Assembly: GCA_026122225.1 (NCBI GenBank)
Contig: JANEZZ010001377.1
Span: forward strand, 62,001 to 126,000
From: Heloderma charlesbogerti
Lineage: Eukaryota; Chordata; Lepidosauria; Squamata; Helodermatidae
Reading direction: 5' to 3'
Length of the DNA: 64,000 bases
The position numbers were made by a program, and so were the translations under genes. Every line of letters begins with the position of its first letter. Position 1 is the first letter of the stretch. This document shows positions 20,347 to 31,840 of this stretch, piece after piece. The notes under the pieces were generated by a model. That model was not told the origin of the DNA. It saw nothing but the letters and a program-made list of their open reading frames with translations, and ran no database searches.

Positions 20347-20744
20347 GTATAGCTTTTCTTTTTTAGGAGAGAATTTGGAGGATAAGATCGAGGGCTAAAC
20401 CACATGTTATTCTCTGGCCACTGGCTATTTCTCTGCTCCTAAACATCATGGAAGAAGGAGATTTTCAGTTAAGAAGGAACAGCGGAAGGGCGGGGGCAAT
20501 ATTTAAATCTTCCCCTCCTGACATATTTCCTCTGAAATTTCTTTTCCCAGGTTTAGGTTCCAGGCTTGGGTTCAACTCAGAAATATAGGTCTGGAACCCA
20601 TGGAGGGAGAGCAGCTTGGGATGTGTCAGGGGAAAATGGTGGAAGGGGGGAGAAAGGCTGACCAGATTCTGCACTGCTCGAATTGCCCCCTCCCAAGGAC
20701 ACTTTGGAGAGATGTGGCTGCTGAGCAGAACGGCTACCTACGAA
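20347..20744. other. spacer, no gene seen
   Basis: Nothing recognised. Confidence 0.35.
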
Positions 20745-21075
20745 TCACCAAAAAAGTGGACAAATAAAATTTGCATGTGCTAATATATGGATGCAAATTG
20801 AGAAATAATTTTTATAGTTTAAATAGAAATGCAGTACATCTCACCATAGTGTGGAAGACTGTGACCAGGTGACCTGTGTCCCTTGCTCAGTCTGCTGCCC
20901 AGGTGTTGCTGATGGGCAGCTTCAAGGCCCAGCTCTCCCTTTGGATGGTTGTTTATCTTTAAACCAGACTTTGACTGGGCAACCCTTCAAACAGAGGATG
21001 CCTTCAAAAGAGAGGATAGTCCTCTGTCAGCCCTTCAAACACAGTACTGTCCTCTGTAAAAGAGGATACACAGCC
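20745..21075 (+). repeat. unnamed dispersed repeat family, copy 1
   Basis: Shares blocks with 34850-35560 (plus) and 27628-27912 (minus). Shared text includes gaccaggtgacctgtgtccc, tgctcagtctgctgcccagg, ttatctttaaaccagactttg and the repeated words cttcaaacagagga and cctctgt. The AT-rich left part (tgcatgtgctaatatatgg) also corresponds between copies. Class unknown. Confidence 0.55.
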
Positions 21076-21865
21076 ACATTACTGCTGAGCTAATCTTACA
21101 TGTGGCTAACTTGCTGCTGTTATTTTTAAAAGAATTGCACTTTCAGAGTAAAAGAAAGAAAGGCAAAACATGGACACCAACACTATTATCACATCTTGGC
21201 TTCTCTGACACTAATGAGCACGTCCAGCATTTCACCAAGTGTAAATAGACGTCATAAGAAGGGGGCAAGGCAGGCTGCTTGAACAGGAAAGTGGCTGTGG
21301 GGCGGTTCCAAGGCTATTGCTGTCCATGAAATGGAGAAGAGGAAGGATGGAGAATAGCTTTGGAAGTGGACTTGAAGATATATCCTAGCCATGACTCAGA
21401 TGTTAAATATTCACAAATGAATAACAGCCACTTCAGCAAAATGGACACAATTGAGACAACTTTGGAAAGGTGGGAGGAAGGATGTGGGGTGAAGGGATAC
21501 CAGGACATGCCAGAACAAGGGAAGACGGTGTGGGTGAACTCTAGAAATGTCAATAACAGATAAATGATTCCAGCAGGATTGAACAGAAGCCCCACAACAA
21601 GAAAGGGGGGAAGTGACATATTTAAGGAGGCAATGGGAATATTAGAAGGCACACACTGTTGCTTCTAAGACAGAACTAGTCTCCTCTCTTTTGGGGATGC
21701 CATCCATCTGGGTCAACCCTAACCCCCTGATTTGAAAAATAAAGAGTGGGTCAAGGAAAGGGAGAAAGAGTCAGGAAGAGGGAGCGGGGGGAGAGAGAGA
21801 TGTGCAAGAAAAACAAAAGGAGAAAGGAGAAAAGAAATCTAGAGACATATGGTTTTTCTTTTTTC
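21076..21865. other. spacer, no gene seen
   Basis: A purine-rich stretch occurs at about 21735-21850 (ggagcggggggagagagaga and similar). No gene or named repeat seen. Confidence 0.4.
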
Positions 21866-22095
21866 TAGAAACAACAAAGAGACCTGTGGCACTTTAAAGG
21901 CGAACACATTTAGTATGGCATAAGCTTTCGTGGACATAGTCCACTTCATCAGATGCATGAAGTGTGACCTAGTGACACTTCGTGCACCAAATGAAATGGA
22001 CTGTGTCCAAAAAAACCCTCATGCCATGATAAATTCATTCGTCTTTAAGGTGTCACAAGATTCTTTGTTGTTTTTGCTGCAACAGACGAACATGG
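21866..22095. mobile_element. palindromic non-autonomous element
   Basis: The left arm aaacaacaaagagacctgtg...ctttaaaggcgaacac is the inverted counterpart of the right arm gtctttaaggtgtcacaag...ttctttgttgttttt. The centre contains cataagctttcgtgg and acttcatcagatgcatgaag. A partial copy in one orientation occurs at 44630-44760. The exact class was not determined. Confidence 0.65.
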
Positions 22096-22324
22096 TCACC
22101 TCTCTGGGAATTCTTTTTAAGGAGTTCAAGGCAGTTTGAAAGAGGGTTGGCTGCTTGTAGTCATCGTACTTTCACCACTGCTAAACAGGTTTGGCAGGTT
22201 TTTGTATTGTTTCAAAAATGGGCCAACTTTGTTTATCCAGAGACAACGGTGGAGCAAAAGAAAAGTCATTAGGAGAAATGACACTTTTCCCAGGTCAGGT
22301 GTCAAGCCCTTTTTAAGACTGCCT

Positions 22325-22512
22325 GATACTGGAACTGCCTGATACTGAGCCAGACCATAGGTCCATCTAGCACAGTATTCTATCTACACTGATTGGCAGC
22401 AGCTCCCAGGTATCTCAGGCAGGTGTCCTTCCCAGGTCTACCTTGAGATTCCAAGGATTGAACCTGGATCCTTTTGGATGCAAAGCAGGAGCTCTACCAC
22501 TGACCTACAGCC
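22325..22512 (-). mobile_element. tRNA-derived SINE
   Basis: The reverse complement has a tRNA-like head (gggctgtaggtcagtggtagagctc and the box B-like ggttcaatcc) and a tail with tgggctagatggacc-like text followed by cagtatcaggcag. The same family is seen at 26463-26672 (plus), 25310-25487 and 44268-44462 (minus). Confidence 0.75.
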
Positions 22513-23609
22513 CTTCTCCCTTTCTCTTAAAAATATGGTGTATCTCCAGCCAAAGGAAAAGGAAGACAGAGGGGAGGAGGAAAGAGAATGGGATGAAGGG
22601 GGAAAGACAATGGCAAGGAGGAATGGGGGGAAAACCAGCTATAGCTACTCTGACACTCACACCCACATATGCAGAGCCAGCCCTTCCAGTCAGCAGATGA
22701 AGCAATCTGCTTCAGGAGGCACCATGAGAGAGGGATAGATGATGGCAGGAATGGTGTCTGAATGGCACAGCAAGACTTTACAACTATCTACTTTCTAGGT
22801 AGCTGTCTAGTAAAAATAATTGCCAAACAACCACCAGAATCCCTGGTGCATTAATCTCTTCACCACTTGTACTCACCTGAAAGCACAGATCCAGCCTCCT
22901 ACTTATATATTTTCTTATTCATTCATTAAAACATATATATTCCTCCCCTCTGTGCCCCCCAAATTGCATCAAGACATCTGGAAGGGATTTATCCTCACAA
23001 AACCTCCATGGGATTTCATTGGTCTCCATTTGTGTAGCAATACAGTACTCATAAATGGTTCAGAGGACTCTGCATGGAGTTTAAGAAAATAACATATAAC
23101 ATTTAAAAAGACCCACAGGAAAGCCACTGGGAGAGGGGGAAATTAAATATCCTCTGTCTGTGTGTGCTTTCCTTCTTTCCCCTTGATTTGGTTTGAACAC
23201 AAATTCTTCCCTTCGCATTAGAATCTGTCATGTAGATCTCTTTCCCCACTCTCTATAAATTGCTCTGCCCCCTGTTTAAAGGTTTGCATATCTGCCAACT
23301 ACAAATACCATTACTGTATTTGACAGGTTGACCCACCAATATTGTAACTTTTATCTCCCCTCTCTTTATTCAAAGAATGTGTTTTTTTCTATAGCAAATG
23401 TAAAAAAGAAAAAAGAAAAGAAAAAGGCAAATACCAAACCATACCACATCTCTGCTATCTATAACAAAATCAACAGCAACTTGAGGGGTGTCACTTGGGT
23501 GGCGTGAGGGACACACACCCCTGCCCAGTATGTTTCAGAACACACAGAATTAGGAGCATTAATATTTTTGGCTGGTTCTATACACCAAGTGACTATTGTT
23601 ATTAACTAT
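22513..23609. other. spacer, no gene seen
   Basis: Includes an A/G-rich stretch at about 22545-22635 and short A-rich runs near 23400-23430. No gene recognised. Confidence 0.4.
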
Positions 23610-23740
23610 GAAGGGCTCAATTCATGCTTAGACAGAAAGAAGTCCTACAGTTCCCAGCATGCCCTTAGCCATGCTGGCTGGGCACATGCTGGGGGTTGTA
23701 TGACATTTTTCTGTCTAACTATGCATAGAATTGAGCCCAA
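23610..23740. mobile_element. palindromic MITE (GGGCTCAATTC ends)
   Basis: gggctcaattcatgc...ttagacagaaa at the left is the inverse of tttctgtctaactatgcat...agaattgagccc at the right. The centre holds cagttcccagcatgccc and the matching inverted ggcacatgctggggg. It is about 130 bp with no coding capacity. The TSD is not obvious. Confidence 0.7.
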
Positions 23741-24579
23741 AATGGCTTAACAAGGAAGAGGGTGACTACAGAACAACAACAACAAAGGCTCTTAAAATAC
23801 ACAGCTTTTTCAGAATTTATCTTGGAATGCATCCAGGAGCAAGCCTTTGGCCTTGCTGAATGTCAGCCCACTGAAATCAAAAAGGGTGCCCCAGAACAAC
23901 TCTACACCACTGAAAACTTTCCCCACAGTGCCAACCTTGTATTTCCTTATAAGATATGCCCACATAATTGCCCATGAATCAGAATCAGAACTCAAGTACT
24001 TAAAGTATTTGCAGATGCAGAACATTAAAAAAAGAAATGATTACACTAAATCAGGCTTCATGAATATGGATCTTATTTCTGGTTAGAAACACTTGCCAGT
24101 AAATAATCTTGAGTTATCTAAATTAAAAGTAGAAAATTACATGCCATGAAGGAAGTGTGGTTTGCTTAAAAAACAACATAGGGAACATCCTTTGTGACAG
24201 TATTTCTGAAATTACTGTGCATATAATCAGCCCTTGGATCAAAAGGGACTTTATTTTTATATGGTGTGTCTTAAATAGCTTTCAGGTTAATTCACTATAA
24301 AAAATAGATCTCTCTCTCTCTCTCTCTCTCTCTGGACCAAATGTTCCATATGAAATGATTCCGTGGAAGTGAAGTTGTCATTTGTGGATTTGACCTGTTA
24401 TGTTCCCCTGGGCCATATCATATATTTAAAAATAGTTTTTTCTTCATCAGTCCAAGAGCAAGCTGATTTAGCTCTGATTAAGCCAATCTTCACTATGGCT
24501 TCCCAGGGTGACAATATGTGAATTTGGGCTTAATCAATTGGCGTTACAATTTCAAAGGAGCTGGGTGTGACGGAACAGC
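23741..24579. other. spacer with (CT)n microsatellite
   Basis: A (TC)n run lies at 24308-24333. No domain-bearing ORF is seen. The AT-rich stretch 24040-24480 shows no repeat that I can name. Confidence 0.4.
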
Positions 24580-25261
24580 AATGAGCATATCTAAGGGACT
24601 GCCTGTCTCCTTATGAACCTGCCCAGGTATTAAGATCTGCAGGAGATTCCCTTTTGAGAGCTTCATGACCCACAGAAACCTATTAGTCAGGCACACATGA
24701 AAGGGCTTTCTCCTATGTCATTACAAAATTATGGAATGCAGCCCCTCTACGATTGGCCCCCCACTCTCTTGGCTTTCAGAAAGGCTGTGAAGACACTGCT
24801 TTTTAATCTAGCCTTGGTTGTTTTTAATGTTCTAATACAGGGGTGCAAAACCTCAGACCCAGGGGCTAAATCCAGCTCTCCTGGAGTCTCAAGCTGGCCC
24901 TCTAGGGTTCCCCTGGCTTCACCCCCTTGCACCTGATCACCGATCGTTTGGTGGTTTCCCAGATTTTGTGCTGTCTTTTCCCCATTCTAAAAAGCTTGAA
25001 ATGCCTCTCCAAAGGCTTGGATACTGGCAACAAGAGGTTGAAGCTAAAATATGCTGGGATTGTTTGAATATTTTTGACCCCATCCCTTTTGCCTTCAGCT
25101 CTACCCTCCACTGGAACATGGCTCCTGAGAGCTTCTCCAAAATGAAATTTGGACCTCAGGCTGAAAGAGGTTCTGCACCCCTGTTCTAATATTTAACCTT
25201 TCTTAAATATTCTTAGTTTTATTGTTTTAAGGGTTCATTGTTTTAAATTGCTGTGCACCAC

Positions 25262-25262
<1 letters not shown>
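24580..25262 (+). mobile_element. L2 LINE 3' end with nested hAT element
   Basis: Degenerate coding-derived text (ctccttatgaacctgcccagg, aaagggctttctcc, ttggctttcagaaaggctgtgaagac) and the T-rich L2 3'UTR (gttttaatgttctaat, then tttattgttttaagggttcattg). It is interrupted by the hAT element 24838-25183 and ends in the (CA)n tract. Confidence 0.75.
24838..25183. mobile_element. non-autonomous hAT element (CAGGGGTGC ends) in L2
   Basis: Starts CAGGGGTGCAAAACCT and ends AGGTTCTGCACCCCTG, a 16-bp inverted terminal repeat with one mismatch. It is flanked by the perfect 8-bp duplication TTCTAATA (24830-24837 and 25184-25191). It is 346 bp, non-coding, and related to 1143-1399. Confidence 0.92.

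Positions 25263-25263
<1 letters not shown>

Positions 25264-25300
<37 letters not shown>
25264..25300. repeat. (CA)n microsatellite
   Basis: About 18 uninterrupted CA units directly after the L2 3' end. Confidence 0.95.
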
Positions 25301-25303
<3 letters not shown>

Positions 25304-25309
25304 ACAAAC

Positions 25310-25487
25310 GTATATAGCTGCTTTATACTCAGACCAGTGGTCTAACTAGCTCAGTACTGTCTGCACTGATTGGCGGCAGCTCTCCAGGTTCCAGCCCTAC
25401 TGGGAGACAGCAGAGATTGAACCTAGGACCTCCTGTATGCAAAGCACGTGCTCTGTCAGTGAGCTACACTACAGTCCCATCTCCAAT
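25310..25487 (-). mobile_element. tRNA-derived SINE
   Basis: Minus-strand copy of the family at 26463-26672. On the reverse strand it has agctcactgacagagcacg-type head text and the box B-like ggttcaatctc, and on the plus strand it starts with the tail (tatagctgctttatactcag). Confidence 0.7.
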
Positions 25488-26462
25488 GAGGGTGAGCATG
25501 TATGAAGAAGCTGTCATAAGCCTGTCAGAGCAGGACATTTCTTTGTTCTCATTATAACTTCAGAGGAGCTTTTATACAAATGCTGGTATCTCCAAAACCT
25601 GGAACAGTATTTACAGTCATGCTGATTCCTTCTCTTCACTCGATATTCCAGAAAGGGCAATTGGCAAATACAGCGGCATCTGTTTGTAACCTATATTTAG
25701 CATGAGCTGCAGTGTATAATTGGAAGTGGACTTATGCTCCATTGTGCTGTTCTTTGGTGTGAGAATGCGACAAGGATAAGTGGTATCCTTCCAGCACTGC
25801 ATGGGTAGTGGATATAATGAAACATGACTGATACAAGTGAATGTGTTTTGTTATACAACAAGGTGCCAGAAAAATGTGCTATGCTGTCTTGAGTCAGAGC
25901 TGTTGAAGTGTTATGGGAAATTCACTAGCACCCAAGTGGTAACTCCTTGAAACTCAAAATGTGTGGAGGCTGCCCCAAGTGCCAAACCGTTTGAGTCTAG
26001 CTGCTCACCCTGCAGGTCAACCAGTATCCCCAAGTCACTGCTAAATATAGATAGATACAGATATAGCTTTATCGATCAATTGTTCCCACCCATCCACCTG
26101 GGATTATTGCATAAGCATTGTTATAAATGCTGTTCCAAATTTTGGAATATCTGTATTTATACAAGAGATTGCTCTGACATTGGACTATTTAAGAACAAAA
26201 CAAATATCCTGCTATGACAAGTTTGTGGCAGTTCTTCACACAATCTCATTCTTGTGGTGAGGGCTGGTCCAAAGCATTTTGCTGCCTGAGGTGAAGAGCA
26301 AGATGGTGCCTCCTCCCGTTCTGTGTGCAACTCCGACAGGGCTGATAGTTGAAACTTTCTTCAACACTGGCAATGGGACACCATGGTCCACCATACCTGA
26401 AGGTGGTAGGCAGGTTGTCTGGCCCACAGCTCTCTCCTTCAGCACCTTGCTGTAACCTCCTC
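25488..26462. other. spacer, no gene seen
   Basis: Short GATA-type run near 26043-26065. 26264-26460 contains gctgcctgaggtgaa-type text also seen inverted near 27570, possibly an old DNA-transposon end. No gene seen. Confidence 0.4.
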
Positions 26463-26672
26463 CCAGAATGGGAGGGGCCATAGCTCAGTGTGATAGAGCA
26501 CATCATTTGCATTCAGAAGGTCCCCGGTTCGATTCCCGGCTTCTCCAGTTAGGGTGAGGAAAGAATCCTGCCTGAAACCCTGGAGAGCCACTGCCATTCA
26601 GCATTGACAGTACTGGGCTAGTTGGACCAAGGGTTTGAGTCAGTATAAGGCAGCTTCCTATGTTCCTAAGCT
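26463..26672 (+). mobile_element. tRNA-derived SINE, well preserved head
   Basis: The head ggggccatagctcagtgtg...gagcac (box A-like) and ggttcgattcccggc (box B) give a convincing tRNA-like half. It is followed by a body (agaatcctgcctgaaaccct) and tail (ctagttggaccaagggttt, gtataaggcagcttccta). Several minus-strand copies lie in this window. Confidence 0.8.
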
Positions 26673-26777
26673 GCCACCTGAGGCAATCACATCACTCTGC
26701 CCAATAAGGCTCAGGTCCTCGGAAATTGTAATGACACAGCCCTTTCAAAGTGCATGTGAAAGGCATGATGGCCTGGC

Positions 26778-26888
26778 ACCCTCCAGAGTTTTTGGACTAC
26801 AACTCCCATTATCCTTGACCATTGGCTGAGCTGGCAGGGGCTGATGGGAGTTCTACTCCAAACCTTCTGGAAAGCATCAGGTTGCCTC
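26778..26888. mobile_element. short palindromic hAT-type MITE, degraded
   Basis: ggactacaactcccat near the left pairs with atgggagttctactcc near the right, the same core as other CAGGGGTGG-type MITEs in the window. The ends are eroded (ctggcaccctccagag and ctggaaagcatcagg). Confidence 0.55.
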
Positions 26889-27187
26889 CTCCTTAGCACT
26901 GTAGGAACTGAGGAATAGTCATGTATATCTGCCCTGATCCAGCACCCAGGTGCAGTTTATGCTTGGAGACTATCAGTCACCCTAGAAGGCTTGTGCCATC
27001 CTGAGCCTGGTGTAGGTAGGGCAAAGACCTCACCAGCCCCTAATTCAGGCAACCAACAGGGCACAACAAATCCTTGTGCACAGATTTCTCCAGCTTAGTC
27101 TTCACAAAGGGACCATTCAAAGCAAGGGAATTGCTGGACCGGGGTTTGCGAAGGGGCCTGGAAGCTCTTGCAGGACACAATGCTAGT
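26889..27187. other. spacer, no gene seen
   Basis: Nothing recognised. Confidence 0.35.
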
Positions 27188-27606
27188 GAGGGCTGGCCCT
27201 ACCATTAAATCAGGGGTGGACAACTTGTAGCCCTCCAGATGGGCCTACAAGGCCCATCATCCCTCAACATGCTGTATAGGCCTGATCACAGTTGTAGGCC
27301 TAGACATCTGGAGGGCCACAAGTTGCCCACCCCTGCATTAGATAGTGTCAGCCAGCTGCCTTTGATGGCCCAATCTAGGGGGCAGGGGGCAGTGGCAAGG
27401 TGTTGGAGAACAGAAATGTGGGTGTCACATGACCCTATACCCCTAACCTGCCCTCAGCAGCTGTGGAGGACCCTGTCCCATTGCCAGGATTGAAGTAAGA
27501 TGCAGTTGCCAGTCTGGTCAGCTTCGGTACATGGAATGAAGGGGGAGGGACTGAGAGTATCAGCTTTTCCTTTGCCTCAGGCAGCAAAATGTCTTAAGGA
27601 AGGCTT
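27188..27606. mobile_element. possible old DNA transposon remnant with nested MITE
   Basis: It starts gagggctggccctaccatta and ends near tcaggcagcaaaatgtctta. The right-end text recurs inverted at 26275-26295 (attttgctgcctgagg), suggesting a repeat family with inverted ends. Class uncertain. It hosts the 125-bp MITE 27211-27335. Confidence 0.35.
27211..27335. mobile_element. 125-bp palindromic hAT-type MITE
   Basis: Starts CAGGGGTGGACAACTTGTAG and ends CACAAGTTGCCCACCCCTG. The second pair of arms is ccctccagatg and catctggaggg. Flanks CATTAAAT (27203-27210) and CATTAGAT (27336-27343) match at 7 of 8 positions. Confidence 0.88.
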
Positions 27607-27627
27607 GGCATTCCATGCTGGAGAGCT

Positions 27628-27912
27628 GTTACAATAGGGTGGCCCCATGAGGGCTGTCCAGGCCAAAAATATGGTTTAAAAAGTTAAAGAACCATGAGAA
27701 GCCAGGAGTGGAGGGGCTTGAGGCTGCTGATCAAGAGTTAGCGACTGGACAGGAAACTGAGCAGGTACCCAGGTCACCTGGTCACAGTGTCCCCCCACCC
27801 ACAGTACTGTGTTTCTATTTAATTTATAGTAATTTTTTCTAAATGTGTATCTATACATAAAAGTGAGGAGATGAATACTTTATGCAAATCTCTGTCCTCT
27901 TTAGGGATGATG
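27628..27912 (-). repeat. unnamed dispersed repeat family, copy 2
   Basis: The reverse complement of gcaggtacccaggtcacctg and gtcacagtgtcccccc corresponds to the gaccaggtgacctgtgtccc block at 20860. The left end agggtggcccc corresponds to ggccaccct at 35548. It ends at ctgtcctcttt. Confidence 0.5.
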
Positions 27913-28013
27913 TTTTTCCGCTTTTTTAGTGATATGTAAGTAGCCACCCCCCTTCATGGATCACTGCCTTGTTGTGGCGAAGGGGCTTGCGTAACTCAGT
28001 GAAGCCATAAGCT

Positions 28014-29300
28014 ATGCCATACAGGGCCACCCGAGATGGACAGGTCATGGTGGAGAGTTCTGACAAAATGTGGTCCACTGGAGAAGGAAATGGCAACCCA
28101 CTCCAGTATTCTTGCCAAGAAAACCTCATGGAACGTATCACAAGGCTAAAAGATATGATGCTGGAAAATGAGCCCCTCAGGTCAGAAGGTGTCCAATATA
28201 CTACTGGGGAAGAGCAGAAGGAATTTCCAAGTAGCGCCAGAAAGAGTGAAGCGGCTGGGCCAAAGCCGAAAGGACACTCAGCTGTGGATGTGTCTGGTGG
28301 TGAAAAGAAAATCCGATGCTGTAAAGAACAATATTGTTTAGGAACCTGGAATGTCAGATCAATGAATCAAGGTAAGCTGGAGGTGGTCAAACATGAGATG
28401 GCAAGATTGAACATCGACATCTTGGGAATCAGCGAACTGAAATGGACAGGCATGGGCGAATTTAATTCAGGTGACCATTATATCTACTACTGTGGGCAAG
28501 AATCCCTTAGAAGAAATGGAGTAGCACTCATAGTCAACAAAAGGGTGGGAAAAGCAGTCCTGGGCTACAATCTCAAAAATGATAGAATGATCTCAGTACG
28601 AATCCAAGGCAAACCATTCAACATCACAGTAATTCAAGTCTATGCCCTAACCACTGAGGCCGAAGAATCTGAGGTTGATTGGTTCTATGAAGACCTACAA
28701 CACCTTCTAGAACTAACACCAAAAAAAGATGTCCTCTTCATCATAGGGGATTGGAATGCTAAAGTAGGAAGTCAAGAAATCACCGGGACAACAGGCAAGC
28801 ATGGCCTTGGTGTATAAAATGAAGCAGGACAAAGGCTAATAGACTTTTGCCAAGAGAACACGCTGATCATAGCAAACACTCTCTTCCAACAGCACAAGAG
28901 GCAACTCTACACATGGACATCACCAGATTGTCAATATCGAAATCAGATTGATTATGTCCTTTGCAGCCAAAGATGGAGAAGCTCTATATAGTCAGTAAAA
29001 ACAAGACCTGGAGCTGACTATGGCTCAGATCATGAGCTTCCTATTGAAAAATTCCGGCTTAAATTGAAGAACATAGGGAAAACCACTAAACCATTCAGGT
29101 ATGACCTAAATCATACTCCTTATGAATATACAGTGGAGGTGAGAAATAGATTTCAGGGATTAGACCTGATAGACAGAGTGCCTGAGGAACTATGGACAGA
29201 GGTCCGTAACATTGTTCAGGAGGCAGCAACTAAATCCATCCCAAAGAAAAAGAAATGCAAGAAAGCAAAGTGGCTGTCTGATGAGGCTTTACACAAGTAG
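28014..29300 (+). pseudogene. BovB ORF, endonuclease part
   Basis: The APE endonuclease domain reads well: GTWNVRSMNQGK (Asn), ILGISELKWTG (Glu), FIIGDWNAKVG (Asp and Asn, about 28740) and SDHELP (about 29028). Stops interrupt at 28815-28817 (TAA), 28989-28991 (TAG) and 29298-29300 (TAG). The upstream part in the first ORF (from 28014) corresponds to the BovB leader and N-terminus. Some databases label proteins of this type craniofacial development protein 2-like, but that name does not describe a host gene here. Confidence 0.88.
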
Positions 29301-29317
29301 CTGAGGAAAGAAGGGAA

Positions 29318-29923
29318 GTGAAAAGCAAGGGAGAAAGGGGAAGATATATCCAATTGAATGCAAAGTTCCAGAGAACAGCAAGGAGAGACAAGAAGGCCTT
29401 CTTAAATGAACAATGCAAAGAAATCAAAGAAAACAATAGAATGGGAAAGACTAGAGATCTCTTCAAGAAAATCGGAGATCACAAGGGAACGTTTTGTGCA
29501 AAGATGGGCATGATAAAGGACAAAGAAGGCAGGGACCTAACAGAAGCAGATGAGATTAAGAAGAGGTGGAGAGAATACACAGAAGTACTATACAGGAAAG
29601 ATCTTAATGTCCCTGACAGCCATGATAGTGCGGTCACTGAACTTGAGCTGGATATCCTAGAGAGTGAAGTCAAATGGGCCTTAGGAAGCATTCCTAACAA
29701 CAAAGCTAGCGAAGATGACAGTATTCCAGCTGAGCTATTTAAGATCCTAAAAGATGATGCTGTTAAAGTGCTGCACTCAATATGCCAACAAATTTGGAAC
29801 TCTCAACAGTGGCCACAAGACTGGAAAAGGTCAGTTTACATTCCAGTTCCAAAGAAGGGCAATGCCAAAGAGTGTACAATTACCGTACAATTGCGCTCAT
29901 TTCACATGCCAGCAATGTTATGC
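29318..29923 (+). pseudogene. BovB ORF, linker and first RT motifs
   Basis: Reads RDKKAFLNEQCKEIKENNRM, MGMIKDKEGRDLTEADEIKK and RWREYTEVLYRKD, then SIPAELFKILKDDAVKVLH and WPQDWKRSVYIPVPKKGNAK, which lead into the RT domain. A frame change occurs near 29877. The hAT element at 29924 then splits RT. Confidence 0.85.
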
Positions 29924-30728
29924 TAGGGATGTACGAAAGTGACTTACCTTTTCGCGGATTCTGTTCATGGTGGGGGGGAGGCGTTCTGTCCCTCCCCCTG
30001 GAATCCTCAACAGGGGGGAGGCGATTCGGTCCCCCTCCCCGGAATCCTCGACGGCCGGGAGTGCTCTGTGACAGCTCCGCGGAGCAGCCAGCCAATCCCA
30101 GGCCAGGGCTGTCCGCAGCCAGATTTCTGGCCGCGGAGGGCTCTGGGTAACAAAAAAAAAAGATGGCCGCCGCCATTTGCATTCCTTATTTTTCACCATC
30201 TTAGTCAACGTCAATATTTTCATAGACTAAGACAAAGAAAAGAAAGGGGAACGCAAGTAGCATAGTGGGTGCTATTTGCATTCCCCTTTCTTTTCTTCGT
30301 CTTAGTCTATGAAAATATTGACGTAGACTAAGACAGCGAAAAATAAGAAATGCAAATGGCGGCGGCCATAGCTGCCACCATTTGCGTACGCGTTGTTTTT
30401 TTTTAAAAAAACCCAGACATGATAGGCTACGTAAGTCTTTATGTAGCCTATCACGTCTATGGGGGGGGGAAGACAGATTGCAAATGGCGGCTGTAGCAGC
30501 CATTCGGAAGACCAGCTGCCGCCGCCGCCGCTGAAGCCACTGCTGGAGCCGCAGCTGTCCAGAAATCTGGCCCAGGTAAGTCTCGTTCAGGGGGGGATCT
30601 GCAGGGGGGGGGGGTGGCAGGCCATTCCACGATGGATTTTGGGCGGCCGAATGCACTGGCTTTGGGCGGCCGAATGCACTGGCATTCGGCCTCACCGAGA
30701 TCCGTCGCGGAATTCTCTGATATCCCTA
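29924..30728 (-). mobile_element. GC-rich hairpin hAT element inside BovB RT
   Basis: 805 bp, starting TAGGGATGTACGAAAGTGAC (B-type end) and ending ctctgatATCCCTA (A-type end inverted), so it is the reverse orientation of 18652-19494. Palindromic modules lie at about 30202-30233, 30301-30332 (cttagtctatgaaaatattg and its inverse) and 30418-30456. The first two arms are also each other's inverse, making a larger hairpin (about 30165-30370). Outward donor-like sites: minus AAAG|GTAAGT at 29942-29950 and plus CAG|GTAAGT at 30573-30581. Flanks TGTTATGC and GGTTAATC match only partly (5 of 8), probably a decayed TSD. BovB coding sequence resumes directly after it. Confidence 0.88.
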
Positions 30729-30734
30729 GGTTAA

Positions 30735-31840
30735 TCTCAAAATCCTACAAGCTAGGCTTCACCAGTATGTGAACCGAGAACTACCAGAAGTACAAGTGAG
30801 GTTTCGAAGAGGCAGAGGAACTAGAGATCAAATCGCCAACATTCGCTGGATCATTGAAAAAGCAAGAGAATTCCAGAAAAACATCTATTTCTGCTTCATT
30901 GACTACACTAAAGCCTTTGATTATGTGGATCACAACAAACTGTGGCAAATTCTTAAAGAGATGGGAGTACCAGACCACCTTACTTGTCTCCTGAGAAACC
31001 TGTATGAGGGTCAAGAAGCAACAGTAAGAACCGGACATGGAACAACCGATTGGTTCAAAATTGGGAAAGGAGTACAACAAGGCTCTTTATTGTCACCCTG
31101 CTTATTTATATGCAGAGTACATCATGAGAAACACTGGGTTGGATGAATCACAGGTTGGAATTAAGATTGCTGGGAGAATTATCAACAACCTCAGATACAC
31201 AGATGATACCACCCTAATGGCAGAAAGCGAAGAGGATCTAAAGAGCCTCTTGTTGAGGGTGAAAGTGGAGAGTGCAAAAGCTGGTTTGAAACTCAACATT
31301 AAAAAAACTAAGATCATGGCATCTGGCCCCATCACTTCCTGGCATATAGAAGGGGAAGAAATGGAAGCAGTGACAGATTTTACTTCCTTGGGCTCCAAGA
31401 TCACCGCAGACGGTGACTGTAGCCATGAAATTAAAAGATGCTTGCTTCTTGGGAGGAAAGCTATGTCACACCTAGACAGCATAGTAAGAAGCAGAGACAT
31501 CACCTTGCCGATAAAGGTTCATATAATCAAAGCTATGGTTTTCCCAGTAGTAATGTATGGCTGTGAGAGCTGGACTATAAGGAAGGTCGAGCGCCGAAGA
31601 ATTGATGCTTTTGAACTGTGGTGCCGGAGAAGACTCTTACGAGTCCCCTGGACTGCAAGGAGGTCAAATCAGTCCATCCTAAAGGAAATCAACCCTGAGT
31701 GCTCATTGGAAGGACAGATACTGAAGCTGAAGCTGAAATATTTTGGCCACCTAATGCAAAGAGAAAAGTCACTGGAAAAGACCCTGATGCTGGGAAAGAT
31801 TGAAGGCAAAAGGAGAAGGGGACGGCAGAGGATGAGATGA
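30735..31840 (+). pseudogene. BovB ORF, RT and C-terminal part
   Basis: RT motifs: VRFRRGRGTRDQIANIRWI, FCFIDYTKAFDYVDHNKLW, GKGVQQGSLLSPCLF, then after a frameshift near 31105 the catalytic RYTDDTTLMAE (about 31190). The C-terminal region includes VMYGCESWTIRK and KYFGHLMQR. The stretch from 31037 to 31840 is open except for the shift. Confidence 0.9.

Noticed and set aside
26463..26540. tRNA gene-like sequence with good A and B boxes
   Set aside because: The 3' half does not close a tRNA cloverleaf. It is followed by the SINE body and tail shared with several other copies, so it is a SINE head.
28014..28817. Possible host craniofacial development protein 2-like gene
   Set aside because: The domain is an APE endonuclease of BovB with BovB leader, RT, tail and TSD in place. 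The protein name is a known annotation artefact.
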